A stretch of 64,000 bases of DNA from Rostratula benghalensis. Its lineage: Eukaryota > Chordata > Aves > Charadriiformes > Rostratulidae. A program made the position numbers and the translations under genes. Under the pieces are notes generated by a model, which saw only the letters and a program-made list of their open reading frames with translations, had not been told where the DNA came from and searched no databases. Position 1 is the first letter of the stretch. Every line of letters starts with the position of its first letter. Below, piece by piece: positions 50,401-58,100 of the stretch. The stretch covers positions 2,018,312 through 2,082,311 of the forward strand of contig VXAI01000009.1 of assembly GCA_013399305.1 (NCBI GenBank), written 5' to 3'.

Positions 50401-52744
50401 AAGGAGATTCATGTTTCTTTTCCCGTGGCTGTTGTCTGACTCTATCCCTCTAGGTCGTCTTTAGCTTCTGTTTTGTGAGCTCTGTGTTTCTTCATGCAGC
50501 TGTTTGGGAATTTAGAGCAAAAGCTGCATTTAAACCTATTCAGTATTTTAAACAGTTGGGTTTTGAGATGTTTCTGTGTTGGACTTCCCATTTAAGGAGG
50601 GAGGTTTGATAGGTGGTGAAACTGCTAAGTTTATAATCACGTACTTAAGGCATTTATAACCTTGGCTATGCTTTCAGAGTCTTTTCACAAATGAATTGTA
50701 ACTAAGAGAGCTACTCTTCAAATGAAAAAGATCTATATATAACCAGGTCTTTCCACAAACACTAATATATCCACTCTTGTCTCTCTGGGGTTTTGTGGGA
50801 GAAGAATTTGTTGCATTACTAGCAACAGATGTCTGTTTGGAACCGACAGAAGAAGGGAGTAAGCAAAATCCGGTACTAAGGGATTTGGTTAAAAGCTTTG
50901 TCAGTAATTCCTCCTTTCCTGGAAAGGATGTTTCTGCCACCAAGGTTCTGTCAATAACTGTAATATCTAGAGCTTAGGAGTCTGAGTTGGCAAAAAACCC
51001 TTTTCTGAATCTGAATTTATAGGACTTTCTCGAGATTTCAGACGGAATATTCATTTGTTACTTCATAACAGCCAGTAATCAGCTGAGCACTAACAGAGGC
51101 CTTAGATTTACGAATTCTGTAACTTCAAAGAACAGCCACCAAGTCCCTGTGCGTCTCATGTATGTTGAACCTGTTCATATCACAGAATTACATGCCTTTT
51201 AAATAGCTTGTGACTGTCCTCTGCCAGTACAGGCATAAAAGGATAAGAAATTGTTGAAGCCAGAGCTGAAATTGCAGTCTTCTAGAGAAGACTGAAAAGG
51301 ATTCAGTAGACACAATTGGGAGTCTGCTGCTTTGAAGCCTTCAATTTTGTGAATTGCTTCATCTGGATTATACAAACCTTAATGGGGGACAGAATTTTGA
51401 TTTCTCACTATTTTTGGGGCAGAGTGACAAGTATCTGCCTGTTTGCTACTTCCGCTGGAATGCTTTCAACTGAAAATGTAAGAATTACAAGTTCTCTACT
51501 ACCTGTGTGGACTGTTTATCAAGGACATGCAATCACAGCTACTGTGATTATTTAATTACATGCTTTTGTTTGTTTGCAAGTTTTTTTTTTCAAAGTTTCT
51601 TACTGCATCAAAAAAAAAAATTTAGAAGAAAGGAGCTTCTCCGTTGTTTATAACTGGCCATTGAAACGTTTTCTCTTGCATTTTATCTGAACCCAATAGG
51701 AATTGCTTTTAACACTGTCATCAACCTAACGTTGTTTCTTCCACAGAGACTTCCGATTTGGGAACAAATCTATCACAGCTATTTAGTAGTGAAAAGACAG
51801 TAGTTTGAAGTGATCTAAGCATAAAGGAATGCACAAACACTGTGAATACAGGGCTGGGGATTTTTTTTCCCCTGGAAAGTAAGTCCTGGCTTACTGGTTG
51901 ATCACATTTGCTTAATTTACAAGAGTATCTTTTTAAGTGTCAGCTCAGTAAATTCATACAGAAATCTGAAAGTCAACTGGTATGTTTTTATGGTAGAGTC
52001 AGAATGCTTTAAATAGGATTTAAATAGGACCTACAGATGTTTGAAACAAAGGGCAGAACTTAGCCCTAGAGATAAAGCTTAGTTAATGTTCCGACAGCTG
52101 TGGCTGAAATGGCTAAACTCAACTCTGGAGGGTAAATCCCCTGGCTAAGTGTGTACCATCAGGCTGTTGCCTTTTCAAACAAGCACGTCCTTGAGCAGAG
52201 CTAGAGATTGGGGGGCTGCTACAGGGAGGAGGCACTCAGTGCTGTGAACGGGCTAAGGCCTGTTGTTGAACTCAGTGTAACATAGAAATGCTTCTGCTTT
52301 GGGAGTAATATTCCAGTGACAGAGTAACGGCAATACTATATAAAATATGAAAACCTTGTGACTTTGAACTTCATTGCTAAGAGAGTACTCTGCAGTGCAG
52401 AGTTTTTGTGGCCACAGCAGATTTCAGTGAGGAGGTTGTGAAGAAACATGGAAAGGGTGCTAAATTCTTATTTGTGAATCTCGGGTTGGCTCCATTTAGT
52501 TCCATGACACAATGCCCCTGTGTTCAAAAAGCTCTTTAAGAGAGAAGATATTTCTACAAATATTTCTACGTAAACTTAATACCTGTCTGTTCTCCTTCAG
52601 TGGCATCATTGCTATTTAAAAAACCATCTTTTTGTCACAAGTGTAAAGGAAAGTAGGGAAACGTGGTGATGTTTTTCTTTATTTTTACAGGGTAACTTAC
52701 AGCTGCTGCAGAGCTGCCTGGCAGTGTTAAATGGTGACACATAA
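26440..52744 (+). CDS. SNX6: Sorting nexin-6 (SNX-BAR retromer subunit), 13 coding exons, initiator missing
   Basis: Membrane-remodelling sorting nexin of early endosomes. In the family it pairs with SNX1 or SNX2 in the retromer-linked ESCPE-1 coat and links cargo tubules to dynactin for endosome-to-Golgi transport. Coding segments: 26440-26487, 32218-32322, 33250-33360, 34912-35033, 36955-37078, 38368-38463, 40214-40319, 43506-43581, 44834-44873, 46044-46130, 46986-47145, 48185-48270, 52691-52744. They encode 404 residues without a frame break. Adding the two Met residues that begin human SNX6 gives 406, the human length. PX domain: about residues 26-172, ending at exon 5. BAR domain (helical dimerisation and curvature module): about 203-406. 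The C-terminus is CLAVLNGDT. The codon before Glu3 is CAG, preceded by a polypyrimidine tract, so Met1-Met2 probably lie in a separate exon in or upstream of the gap. Three CR1 elements and a 151-bp repeat lie in the introns. Confidence 0.95.
28355..28406 (+). repeat. Tandem duplication, 2 x 26 bp
   Basis: Two adjacent copies of a unit beginning ATGGGTGATAACKTCTGGTT, differing at two positions. Confidence 0.85.
29437..29450 (+). repeat. (G)14 homopolymer
   Basis: Fourteen consecutive G residues following TTAGATT. Possible length polymorphism or sequencing-error site. Confidence 0.9.
29488..29567 (+). repeat. Tandem duplication, 2 x 40 bp
   Basis: Units start CAAGRATTTAAGKTACTTTC and end TCATCCA-like. 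They are diverged at several positions, and a third partial unit (TTTTCATCCACAA) follows. Confidence 0.8.
32218..32322 (+). CDS. SNX6: SNX6 exon (residues 19-53)
   Basis: Starts [17 protein letters not shown] and ends VHTK before GTAAAAG; 105 nt, phase 0 on both sides. The start of the PX domain. Confidence 0.95.
32769..32954 (-). mobile_element. CR1 LINE remnant, antisense, diverged
   Basis: GATCACAGGATAGTTGAGG, then AATCAGGGTAAACCAGAACA, GGTGGAGACTCCCCAACCTC and GGCAACCCATTCCAATG follow the antisense CR1 3'UTR order, with many mismatches. An old copy in SNX6 intron 2. Confidence 0.8.
33132..33216 (+). repeat. G/T-rich low-complexity tract
   Basis: A T-dominated stretch interspersed with G (TTTTGTTGGGTTTTGTTGTGG), about 30 bp upstream of the SNX6 acceptor at 33,249. 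It acts as or extends the polypyrimidine tract. Confidence 0.8.
33250..33360 (+). CDS. SNX6: SNX6 exon (residues 54-90)
   Basis: 111 nt between TTCTAG and GTAAGT. Core of the PX domain with [17 protein letters not shown]. Confidence 0.95.
33361..34911 (+). other. SNX6: SNX6 intron 3
   Basis: AT-rich intron with no recognised repeat beyond short T and A runs. Confidence 0.8.
34912..35033 (+). CDS. SNX6: SNX6 exon (residues 91-131)
   Basis: 122 nt. Encodes the proline-rich PX loop [11 protein letters not shown] and [15 protein letters not shown]. Ends GC|GTATGT with Ala131 split. Confidence 0.95.
35034..36954 (+). other. SNX6: SNX6 intron 4
   Basis: AT-rich intron with no recognised gene or transposon. 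Confidence 0.8.
36955..37078 (+). CDS. SNX6: SNX6 exon (residues 131-172)
   Basis: 124 nt between TTTTCAG and GTGAGT. Encodes [16 protein letters not shown] through FLEYNQD, the end of the PX domain. Confidence 0.95.
37079..38367 (+). other. SNX6: SNX6 intron 5
   Basis: Contains a G/T low-complexity tract at 38,097-38,150. No gene is recognised. Confidence 0.8.
38368..38463 (+). CDS. SNX6: SNX6 exon (residues 173-204)
   Basis: 96 nt between TTTTCAG and GTGAAT. Encodes [18 protein letters not shown] and continues to GVK, the PX-BAR linker. Confidence 0.95.
38901..39341 (-). mobile_element. CR1 LINE, antisense, in SNX6 intron 6
   Basis: Begins GATCACAGAATCACAGGATG, then GTTGGAAGGGACC and ATCATCTAGTCCAACCC, and runs through GGAGATGGAGACTCCACCACC, CCTCTTGCCCTGTCACTGGG and CCCCTCAGTCTTCTCTTCTCC. 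It ends within ORF2 near CTCTCCAGCAGTTCTGTCAT. About 440 bp. Confidence 0.93.
39342..40213 (+). other. SNX6: SNX6 intron 6, right part
   Basis: AT-rich, no recognised feature. Ends in a T run and TTGTAG. Confidence 0.75.
40214..40319 (+). CDS. SNX6: SNX6 exon (residues 205-240)
   Basis: 106 nt from [19 protein letters not shown] to TRSHK, start of the BAR domain. Ends with one base of Asn240 before GTGAGT. Confidence 0.95.
42312..43056 (-). mobile_element. CR1 LINE, antisense, interrupted by a 151-bp foreign segment
   Basis: 42,312-42,821 is a well-preserved antisense CR1 3' region: AATCACAGAACTGTCAGAGTTGGAAGG, GCAGCCTGTTCCAGTGCTCTG and CTCTTGAACTGGGGAGCCC. 42,973-43,056 resumes further upstream CR1 sequence in the same orientation (TTTGCCCTCTTGGTGACAAG, GCTGGCTCATGGATAG, TACCAGGACCCCCAA). 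The CR1 segment normally between them, roughly 100-130 bp by recall, is absent. The 151-bp repeat unit occupies its place. Confidence 0.85.
42822..42972 (+). repeat. 151-bp direct repeat, copy A (inside CR1)
   Basis: Begins GTTGTATCACATTACGAGAT and ends AAGAAAAATTCC. It matches copy B at 43,693-43,844 with three substitutions and one T insertion. There are no terminal inverted repeats and no recognised transposon. The orientation is the same as copy B. Confidence 0.97.
43506..43581 (+). CDS. SNX6: SNX6 exon (residues 240-265)
   Basis: 76 nt between TTTTTAG and GTAAGA. Encodes [20 protein letters not shown] through DICK, with split codons at both ends. Because 76 is not a multiple of three, loss of this exon would shift the frame. 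It is flanked by the two copies of the 151-bp repeat. Confidence 0.95.
43693..43844 (+). repeat. 151-bp direct repeat, copy B
   Basis: 152 bp in intron 8, about 98% identical to copy A and 871 bp downstream of it. The flanking sequence here is not CR1, so this copy may be the original intronic sequence. Confidence 0.97.
43845..44833 (+). other. SNX6: SNX6 intron 8, right part
   Basis: No gene or transposon is recognised. Ends TTTGTGCAG. Confidence 0.75.
44834..44873 (+). CDS. SNX6: SNX6 exon (residues 265-278)
   Basis: A 40-nt microexon encoding [13 protein letters not shown], between GTGCAG and GTATGT. The frame joins both neighbours. Confidence 0.94.
44874..46043 (+). other. SNX6: SNX6 intron 9
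   Basis: AT-rich. A T/G tract lies at 45,929-45,962. No gene is recognised. Confidence 0.75.
46044..46130 (+). CDS. SNX6: SNX6 exon (residues 279-307)
   Basis: 87 nt, [20 protein letters not shown] and onward to QAAK, part of a BAR-domain helix. GT-AG borders TTCCAG and GTGAAT. Confidence 0.95.
46131..46985 (+). other. SNX6: SNX6 intron 10
   Basis: No recognised feature apart from a GA-rich run near 46,173-46,195. Confidence 0.75.
46986..47145 (+). CDS. SNX6: SNX6 exon (residues 308-361)
   Basis: 160 nt, [20 protein letters not shown] through SESAKQ. Basic BAR-domain helix likely to face membrane. Ends with one base of Glu361. Confidence 0.95.
47146..48184 (+). other. SNX6: SNX6 intron 11
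   Basis: No recognised gene or repeat. Ends TATATAG. Confidence 0.75.
48185..48270 (+). CDS. SNX6: SNX6 exon (residues 361-389)
   Basis: 86 nt encoding [20 protein letters not shown] to KHAK, before the donor GTAATT. Confidence 0.95.
48271..52690 (+). other. SNX6: SNX6 intron 12
   Basis: 4.4 kb, the second-longest SNX6 intron. Only short homopolymer tracts are visible, with no recognised transposon, RNA gene or alternative exon. Confidence 0.75.
52691..52744 (+). CDS. SNX6: SNX6 terminal coding exon (residues 390-406)
   Basis: [17 protein letters not shown] followed by TAA at 52,742-52,744, after TTTTTACAG. The C-terminus agrees with the human protein apart from a conservative change. Confidence 0.96.
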   Translation, partial: GNLQLLQSCLAVLNGDT

Positions 52745-53366
52745 GCTACGCTCCGTCCTCCCACTAACAAGGGCTGCCCTCCTCTGGATTTTGTTTTCAT
52801 GACTTTAAATAGGAGAAAATTGCGGTTGTCTGGAGAAAACATTTGACAAAAGTGCACATAAGCAAGCTCCTTCTTTCAAAAGAATTAAAACAAACACCTG
52901 AGAGTAGCTCCAGACTATATGAAGCAACAGCATACTTGTTATACATACATACTCATGTTTATTTAATCATTATATGCTTTCCTTGTTCAGAAACCAAATG
53001 CTCTGTTTTTGTGAAAATAGCCAATATAATTACGTTCATGTTATGAATACTATGATACAGCTGCCAATCTTATTTACCTTTGTAAGTAATTTCTGAAGTT
53101 CACCATTTGAAGCACATTGTTCAAATGGCCTAATTATTACCATTAGATATTTGAATATTGTTACTATAATGGCATTGTATACACTTAGGTTTTTTTTTTT
53201 CCATGTACTGATATCAAGAAACTTAAATCTTTTTCTTTTTTTCAATTGTGAACATTTCTTAGAAATTTTGGAGAACTTTGTGTAACCTTTATAACTATGA
53301 TTTAAAAAGAAAAGCAAATGCATTAGTATGTTTGCCTTAACTTGTAGACTAATCCAATTATTGTAA

Positions 53367-53372
53367 AATAAA
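53367..53372 (+). terminator. SNX6: Candidate SNX6 poly(A) signal
   Basis: AATAAA in AT-rich context (TTGTAAAATAAACC). TG-containing sequence follows downstream (CATTGTATCATCTGT). Confidence 0.45.
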
Positions 53373-53816
53373 CCATGAAATCGATGATTTTTCTAAAATG
53401 ATGCAGACATTGTATCATCTGTAAGCTTAATATTTTCTAGTAAATCAGATTAATTTAATTAGCTTTTTCTCTATTCATCCTGTAAAACCACTGAGTAAGC
53501 ATTGGATTGGTCTGACACTACCCACCCAGTAATTTTTCACTTGCATTCTCAGGTTTCTCTGTTTGCCTGTCCCTTTATCTGTGACTTTCCTGTCCTGTGT
53601 ACTTAAATTGTTTTGAGCTTGGTGGCTGACTTTGCAATTTCTTTGGCAGAAGTGCTTTTCAGAGAACTTCTTGGGTTTCTTTCCAGAAAGGGGAAATCAA
53701 GTAGTCGAAGGGAGCTCAGAAAGCGCATGAAATACCAATGAAAGATAAATACTGCCCCACTTCGATGCAGCCAAGAAGAAGCTTTGCTTCAAAAAATGAG
53801 AAGTAAAGCTATCCCC

Positions 53817-53822
53817 AATAAA
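53817..53822 (+). terminator. SNX6: Second candidate SNX6 poly(A) signal
   Basis: AATAAA at 53,817. The downstream region is only modestly T/G-rich, so it is weaker than or an alternative to the site at 53,367. Confidence 0.3.
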
Positions 53823-54134
53823 GGAATGCCTGAAAAGGGTCTCATTCTGCTAATTGGACTCGGAGCCGTGAATCCACTTGTATTTGTTGTATTTTACTTG
53901 AACCACACATTTTTTCGAGAGGTGCTGTTCTGTTGTGTAATTTCAAGATGTCACAAACCCAAGGCTTTACTCGATGAATTGCTCTTCGCAGCGGGGCTGC
54001 TGCTTCGTGGGGGTTTGTATAGACCTTCAGTGGGGCAGCACCGCTGTGGATGAAGGGGGTGTTTGGAGAGGGGGCTGGATGTAAGGCCATGTCTGGGTGA
54101 TTGCAGCCTCCCTGTGCTGCCCCGTGGAGGTGTG

Positions 54135-54461
54135 TTTTCTCTCTTCTTTCCTTTCTTTTTCTCTCTCTTCTCTTACTCTCTCCTCTCTCCCTCTTCTCTT
54201 TTTCTTCTCTCCTCTCCCCCTCTTCTCTTTTTCTTCTCTTCTCTTTTTCTTCTCTCCTCTCCCCCTCTTCTCTCTTTCTCTCTCTTCTCCTCTCCCCCTC
54301 TTCTCTCTTTCTCTCTCTTCTCTCTCCTCCCCTTCGTCTTCTCTCCTCTCCCCTTCGTCTTCTCTCCTCTCCCCTTCGTCTTCTCTCCTCTCCCCTTCGT
54401 CTTCTCTCCTCTCTCCTCCCCTCTCCCCTTCTCTCTCTCCATCCTTCTCCTTCCCTCTCTC
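54135..54461 (+). repeat. Polypyrimidine tract with 21-bp minisatellite
   Basis: About 327 bp of nearly pure C/T on the + strand between the SNX6 3' end and the EAPP promoter. The left half is irregular TCTC/CCCCTCTTCTCTTT blocks. At about 54,329-54,412 a 21-bp unit, CCCCTTCGTCTTCTCTCCTCT, repeats four times with exactly 21-bp spacing of the TTCG marker (54,333, 54,354, 54,375, 54,396). Long open frames rich in Ser/Leu/Phe (+) or Glu/Arg/Lys (-) are artefacts of this composition. Confidence 0.95.
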
Positions 54462-54859
54462 GAATGGCCTGAAGGGCACAGTGTCACATCCTCTTCAGAA
54501 CATGTCAAAGGTGGAGAAAATGTCCTGTCTGGCTGCCGTGCTGTCCCCATCCTGCGTTGAGCTGCTCACACCTAGCCTCAGGCTTCGGTCACCGGCGGCC
54601 CTTGGCAGCTCCCCCGCTGTACGTAAAGAATATTCTCCATAAACAATACCGTGCTGTTCATCTTCCAGCTCTAACAGCTCTAATTCCTAAGGAACTTGTC
54701 TATAAATAGACAGTAAGGGACAAAGGTTACAATGTACATACAGTTAACAAAATTGTAAATATTTTAAGTAGGCTGTGGGAACGGTTTTTAGCTTAGTCCT
54801 CGTTGTTCGGTGTTCCTGGCTCATTAAATTTTTTCCAAGCCTCTCGGTATCGGCTGTGT
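54462..54859. other. Short intergenic stretch before EAPP promoter
   Basis: No gene is recognised. Contains AT-rich sequence and ends at the CpG-island edge. Confidence 0.5.
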
Positions 54860-54982
54860 CTCTTCCAGCGCAGGGAAACGGATCTAAACCGCCACCCCGG
54901 GACTTGCCGCTCCAAAGGGACAACGGGGCCGCTGCCGGCACCGCCGCGGGGAGCCGGGGGAGGGACCGGGGGTCGGACGGGC

Positions 54983-54983
54983 N
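54983..54983. other. Undetermined base
   Basis: A single N in the GC-rich EAPP promoter. No coding consequence. Confidence 0.99.
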
Positions 54984-55077
54984 GGCGGGAGTTGCCCGGT
55001 AGCAGCGGGGCCGCTTCTCCCGGCGGGGGCGGAGCCGGGAGGGAGGGGCTCGGCCGCCGGAAGCCGACGGGGACCGC

Positions 55078-55086
55078 CCGGAAGTG
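55078..55086 (+). promoter_or_regulatory. EAPP: ETS/GABP-type site in EAPP promoter
   Basis: CCGGAAGTG matches the ETS-family consensus and sits just upstream of the start codon, where such sites commonly overlap the transcription start of housekeeping genes. Confidence 0.6.
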
Positions 55087-55119
55087 CCGGGTCCCGGGCT
55101 GAGGGGGGGTGGCGCCGCC

Positions 55120-55193
55120 ATGAGCCGCCTGCGGGAGGAGGACGACCCGTACGTGGTGGAGGAGCCCAGCGATGAGGAGCGAGCGCTCAGCAG
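55120..55193 (+). CDS. EAPP: EAPP coding exon 1
   Basis: ATG to the first two bases of Ser25 (AG) before GTGCTG; 74 nt. Acidic N-terminus. Confidence 0.93.
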
Positions 55194-58100
55194 GTGCTGC
55201 GGAGACCCCGCCGCGGGGTTGCCGCTTCCCCCCGCTCTGGCGTCTCCCGGCCGGGGTGCGGGGAGGCGGTGCGGGGCCCCCTGCGTTGTGCGGCGCAGCT
55301 CCCTCAGGGTCCCGGCGCTGGGCAGGGCGGCGGGGCACTGCCCGGGGGTGGCGGGAGGTTCCCCTCCCTGCAGCCGCCGTGAGTTTCTCCCTGAAACCGG
55401 AGCATTTACGTCGCCGCGTGTAAGCACGTCCTCGCCCCCGCAGGAGCCGCGGTGGCCCAGGCCGCAGCCCGTCAGCTGGAGCTCCCTTACATTAAAACTC
55501 CAGTCTTCGCACCAACAAACTAATAAAACATTTTAATAAATACATTCCCCATAAACACGCGAATAAGTGCTTCCCAGCGCACCCCCCCAGTTCAGATGTT
55601 TGTTCCCCAGACGACTCGGTCAGTGTGTTAGGCTGGTTGGAATAATCAGGTGTGTGACGCTTCACTGTTTGTAGCTCAGAAGATGAGGTGGACGTGCTCT
55701 TGCACGGCACTCCCGACCAGAAGAGGAAGCTGATACGGGAGTGCCTGACTGGGGAGAGCGAGTCTTCCAGTGAGGATGAGTTCCAAAAGGAGATGGAAGC
55801 GGAGCTGAACACCACCATGAGGACTATGGAAGGCAAATGGAAATCACCTGAAATGGGTAAATCACACTTAAGATCTGCTTGCGTAGGAAATGGTGAGTTC
55901 AGTGATGTCCAGTTAAGGCGTGAAGTTAATGTATTGTGGCTAGAGGTGTGTTGTGACAGTTGGGTGATGTCTGAAGCCTACATAAAATCTTGAAAGCCAG
56001 TTGCTTCTGCAGAAGTGGTCACCAGGTGCTACTTCAGTGAATGCCTCTATTTTGACTTTTCTAAGACTTTGATGTTGATGTTCCTGAACTTGTGATTTCC
56101 TGCTTTAATATGATATCTCTTTGTTGGCCCAGTCCCCTTTTTTCCAATATAACTCCTGTTGTTCTTTTGCATGTATTTAGGAGTCTCTTGAGCAGATTGT
56201 GGTCTCTTGGAGAAGCCCATTCTTGAGTAAAGGAGTAGGATATGGTAGACAGAGCTCCAAATCATTTGAGGGAAAAACTCAGGAAAAATACGAATTTCTT
56301 TCTCCCTTTCCTACTTATAATTACACGTTACATCAAATAGTAAAACTGTACTAAAGATCTACGTGTTCTGGTGTTTGTGTGCTATGGGTGCAAGGGATGG
56401 ATTGCTTTGGCATTTGAAGAGCATATGTTCTTTTTATCATTACAAAACACCTAGTGAAGTGTTCTTAATTTTTTGGAGAATCAGTGTAAAGTTCACTTTA
56501 GTGCAGGCACTTGACTCTGCATTCAGCAAGTTTAATAGTTTTGTCTGTGTTAGAGGGCAAATCTGATCTGCAGGTTTTACTTGTGCAATAAAGATGGGGC
56601 AATAGTTATACCACCACCTTTGGTGCAGACTGGCTGTAATGGATGTGCTTGGCAATTCATCTAGGTCTTTTTTGAACTTCTGTGACCCTGAAATTTGAGG
56701 GGGGGGATGTGGTGGTGCAGAATTTAGTGAATTTTATTGTAAGTAAAGTTTGTGAAAAGATGTGCCACACCCGTAGTTCCATCTCATGACTGAAGATGTG
56801 TGGAGTGTCTGAGGTTGTGTGGGTTATATAGGGCAGAGGCAGGCATATTTGATGTGGTGTCCTCTTTGCCTAAAGGGAGTGTATCTTGGGAGAAACTTTC
56901 CTTTGAACTGTACCTGAGGTTCATCTGGGAGGGAGGGAAGGAGTGAGCCAGCTTTGCTCTGAGGGAGCACCTGTAAATGAAATAACACAAGCAATGTGGA
57001 TGACCAGGATGTGGGAATAAATTGGAGAGCTGTTACTTAAGACAACCAGATAAAGCAGAGCACTTCTGGATGGAGTAACTTGAAAACAAAGGTTTGTTCT
57101 GGGCTCTGTACTTGGTGTCCTTTTGGCAGGGTGTTCTTACCACTTCTCTCTCTGATTTCATACGTAGGTACTTCCTCAAGTAGTGGGCAGACTGGACCTG
57201 CTAACACTTCAAAATACTATGATGACATTTACTTTGATTCTGATTCAGAGGAGGAAGATAAAACAGGTAGGTGTCTGGGGAGAGGAGAGAGAAGGACATG
57301 GTTACAACAGCACTCTCTCAGATGCTGTAGAAGTCTCTTCTGTGGTCAAAGGAAGGAATTTGGGAGGAATTACCAACCTATATCATCTCAACGTAGTTCC
57401 CACAACTTTATGATGTATTGAAATGTACCCGAGGTGCTTTAATGCTTTGGGATAGTGCATGTGCAGGAGAGATGAGCTAGACTTTCATGTTTTTTCTGGG
57501 ATTTATTCCAAGTATGGAAAAAGAAAACTGAAAACTGATATTTTGATTTGTGAATCGTTGTATGTCTGATGGATCTAATGTGTGCTTCCACAACCCCTTC
57601 CAGTTACACAAGACGTCCGGAAAAAGAGAAAACATCAGCAACGTCAGATTCTTTCCAACGATGAACTGCTGTATGACCCAGAAGAAGACAATAGAGACCA
57701 AGAGTGGGTAGACTCACAGAGGAGGGGGTAAGAGACCATAACTATTTGAATTGTAGGATGCTTAACATAACCTAAAAGATTGAAATGAAAATGGTGATTA
57801 CAGAGAAAAAGCCTCTGCTGTCAAGTCCATTCAGCAAAAATATATGTTATTTAGAATGCACAGCATATGAAACTTACAAGCCTGTAAAGTTTTTTTGTGT
57901 GTATGTAATAGAATTTGAATCTTCACAATTACACAGTTTTAAAACTTGCAATTTTTAAAAGTCAAGACTTCCTAGTTCTGTAAGCCAGTTTTGTCTACAG
58001 ATCTCATCTAAATAACCAGGCTGTGGATGAAAAGGTTATGAGATATTTTGATTGCTAAATTATTATCAGTTCCTGCTAAGTACTGTATTTCTGGTTTTGG

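Larger units (their letters stand above)
52745..53840 (+). other. SNX6: SNX6 3'UTR (probable)
   Basis: AT-rich untranslated region. AATAAA signals at 53,367-53,372 and 53,817-53,822 suggest alternative ends about 0.62 and 1.07 kb after the stop. Which one is used cannot be told from sequence. Confidence 0.55.
54860..55470 (+). promoter_or_regulatory. EAPP: CpG-island promoter of EAPP with ETS and GC-box motifs
   Basis: CpG-dense segment around EAPP exon 1. It contains a GC box GGGGGCGGAGCC at about 55,025-55,036, an ETS-like CCGGAAGCC at 55,057-55,065 and a consensus ETS/GABP site CCGGAAGTG at 55,078-55,086, 34 bp before the ATG. There is no TATA box. This is typical of a housekeeping promoter. 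One base is undetermined at 54,983. Confidence 0.8.

Noticed and set aside
54027..54642. Long overlapping open frames on both strands rich in Ser/Leu/Phe or Glu/Arg/Lys
   Set aside because: They are direct translations of the polypyrimidine tract and minisatellite, open in several frames at once, with no domain content.
54744..55536. 227-codon minus-strand frame and several plus-strand frames over EAPP exon 1
   Set aside because: CpG-island artefacts. Only the frame starting at 55,120 continues into EAPP exon 2 across a proper donor.
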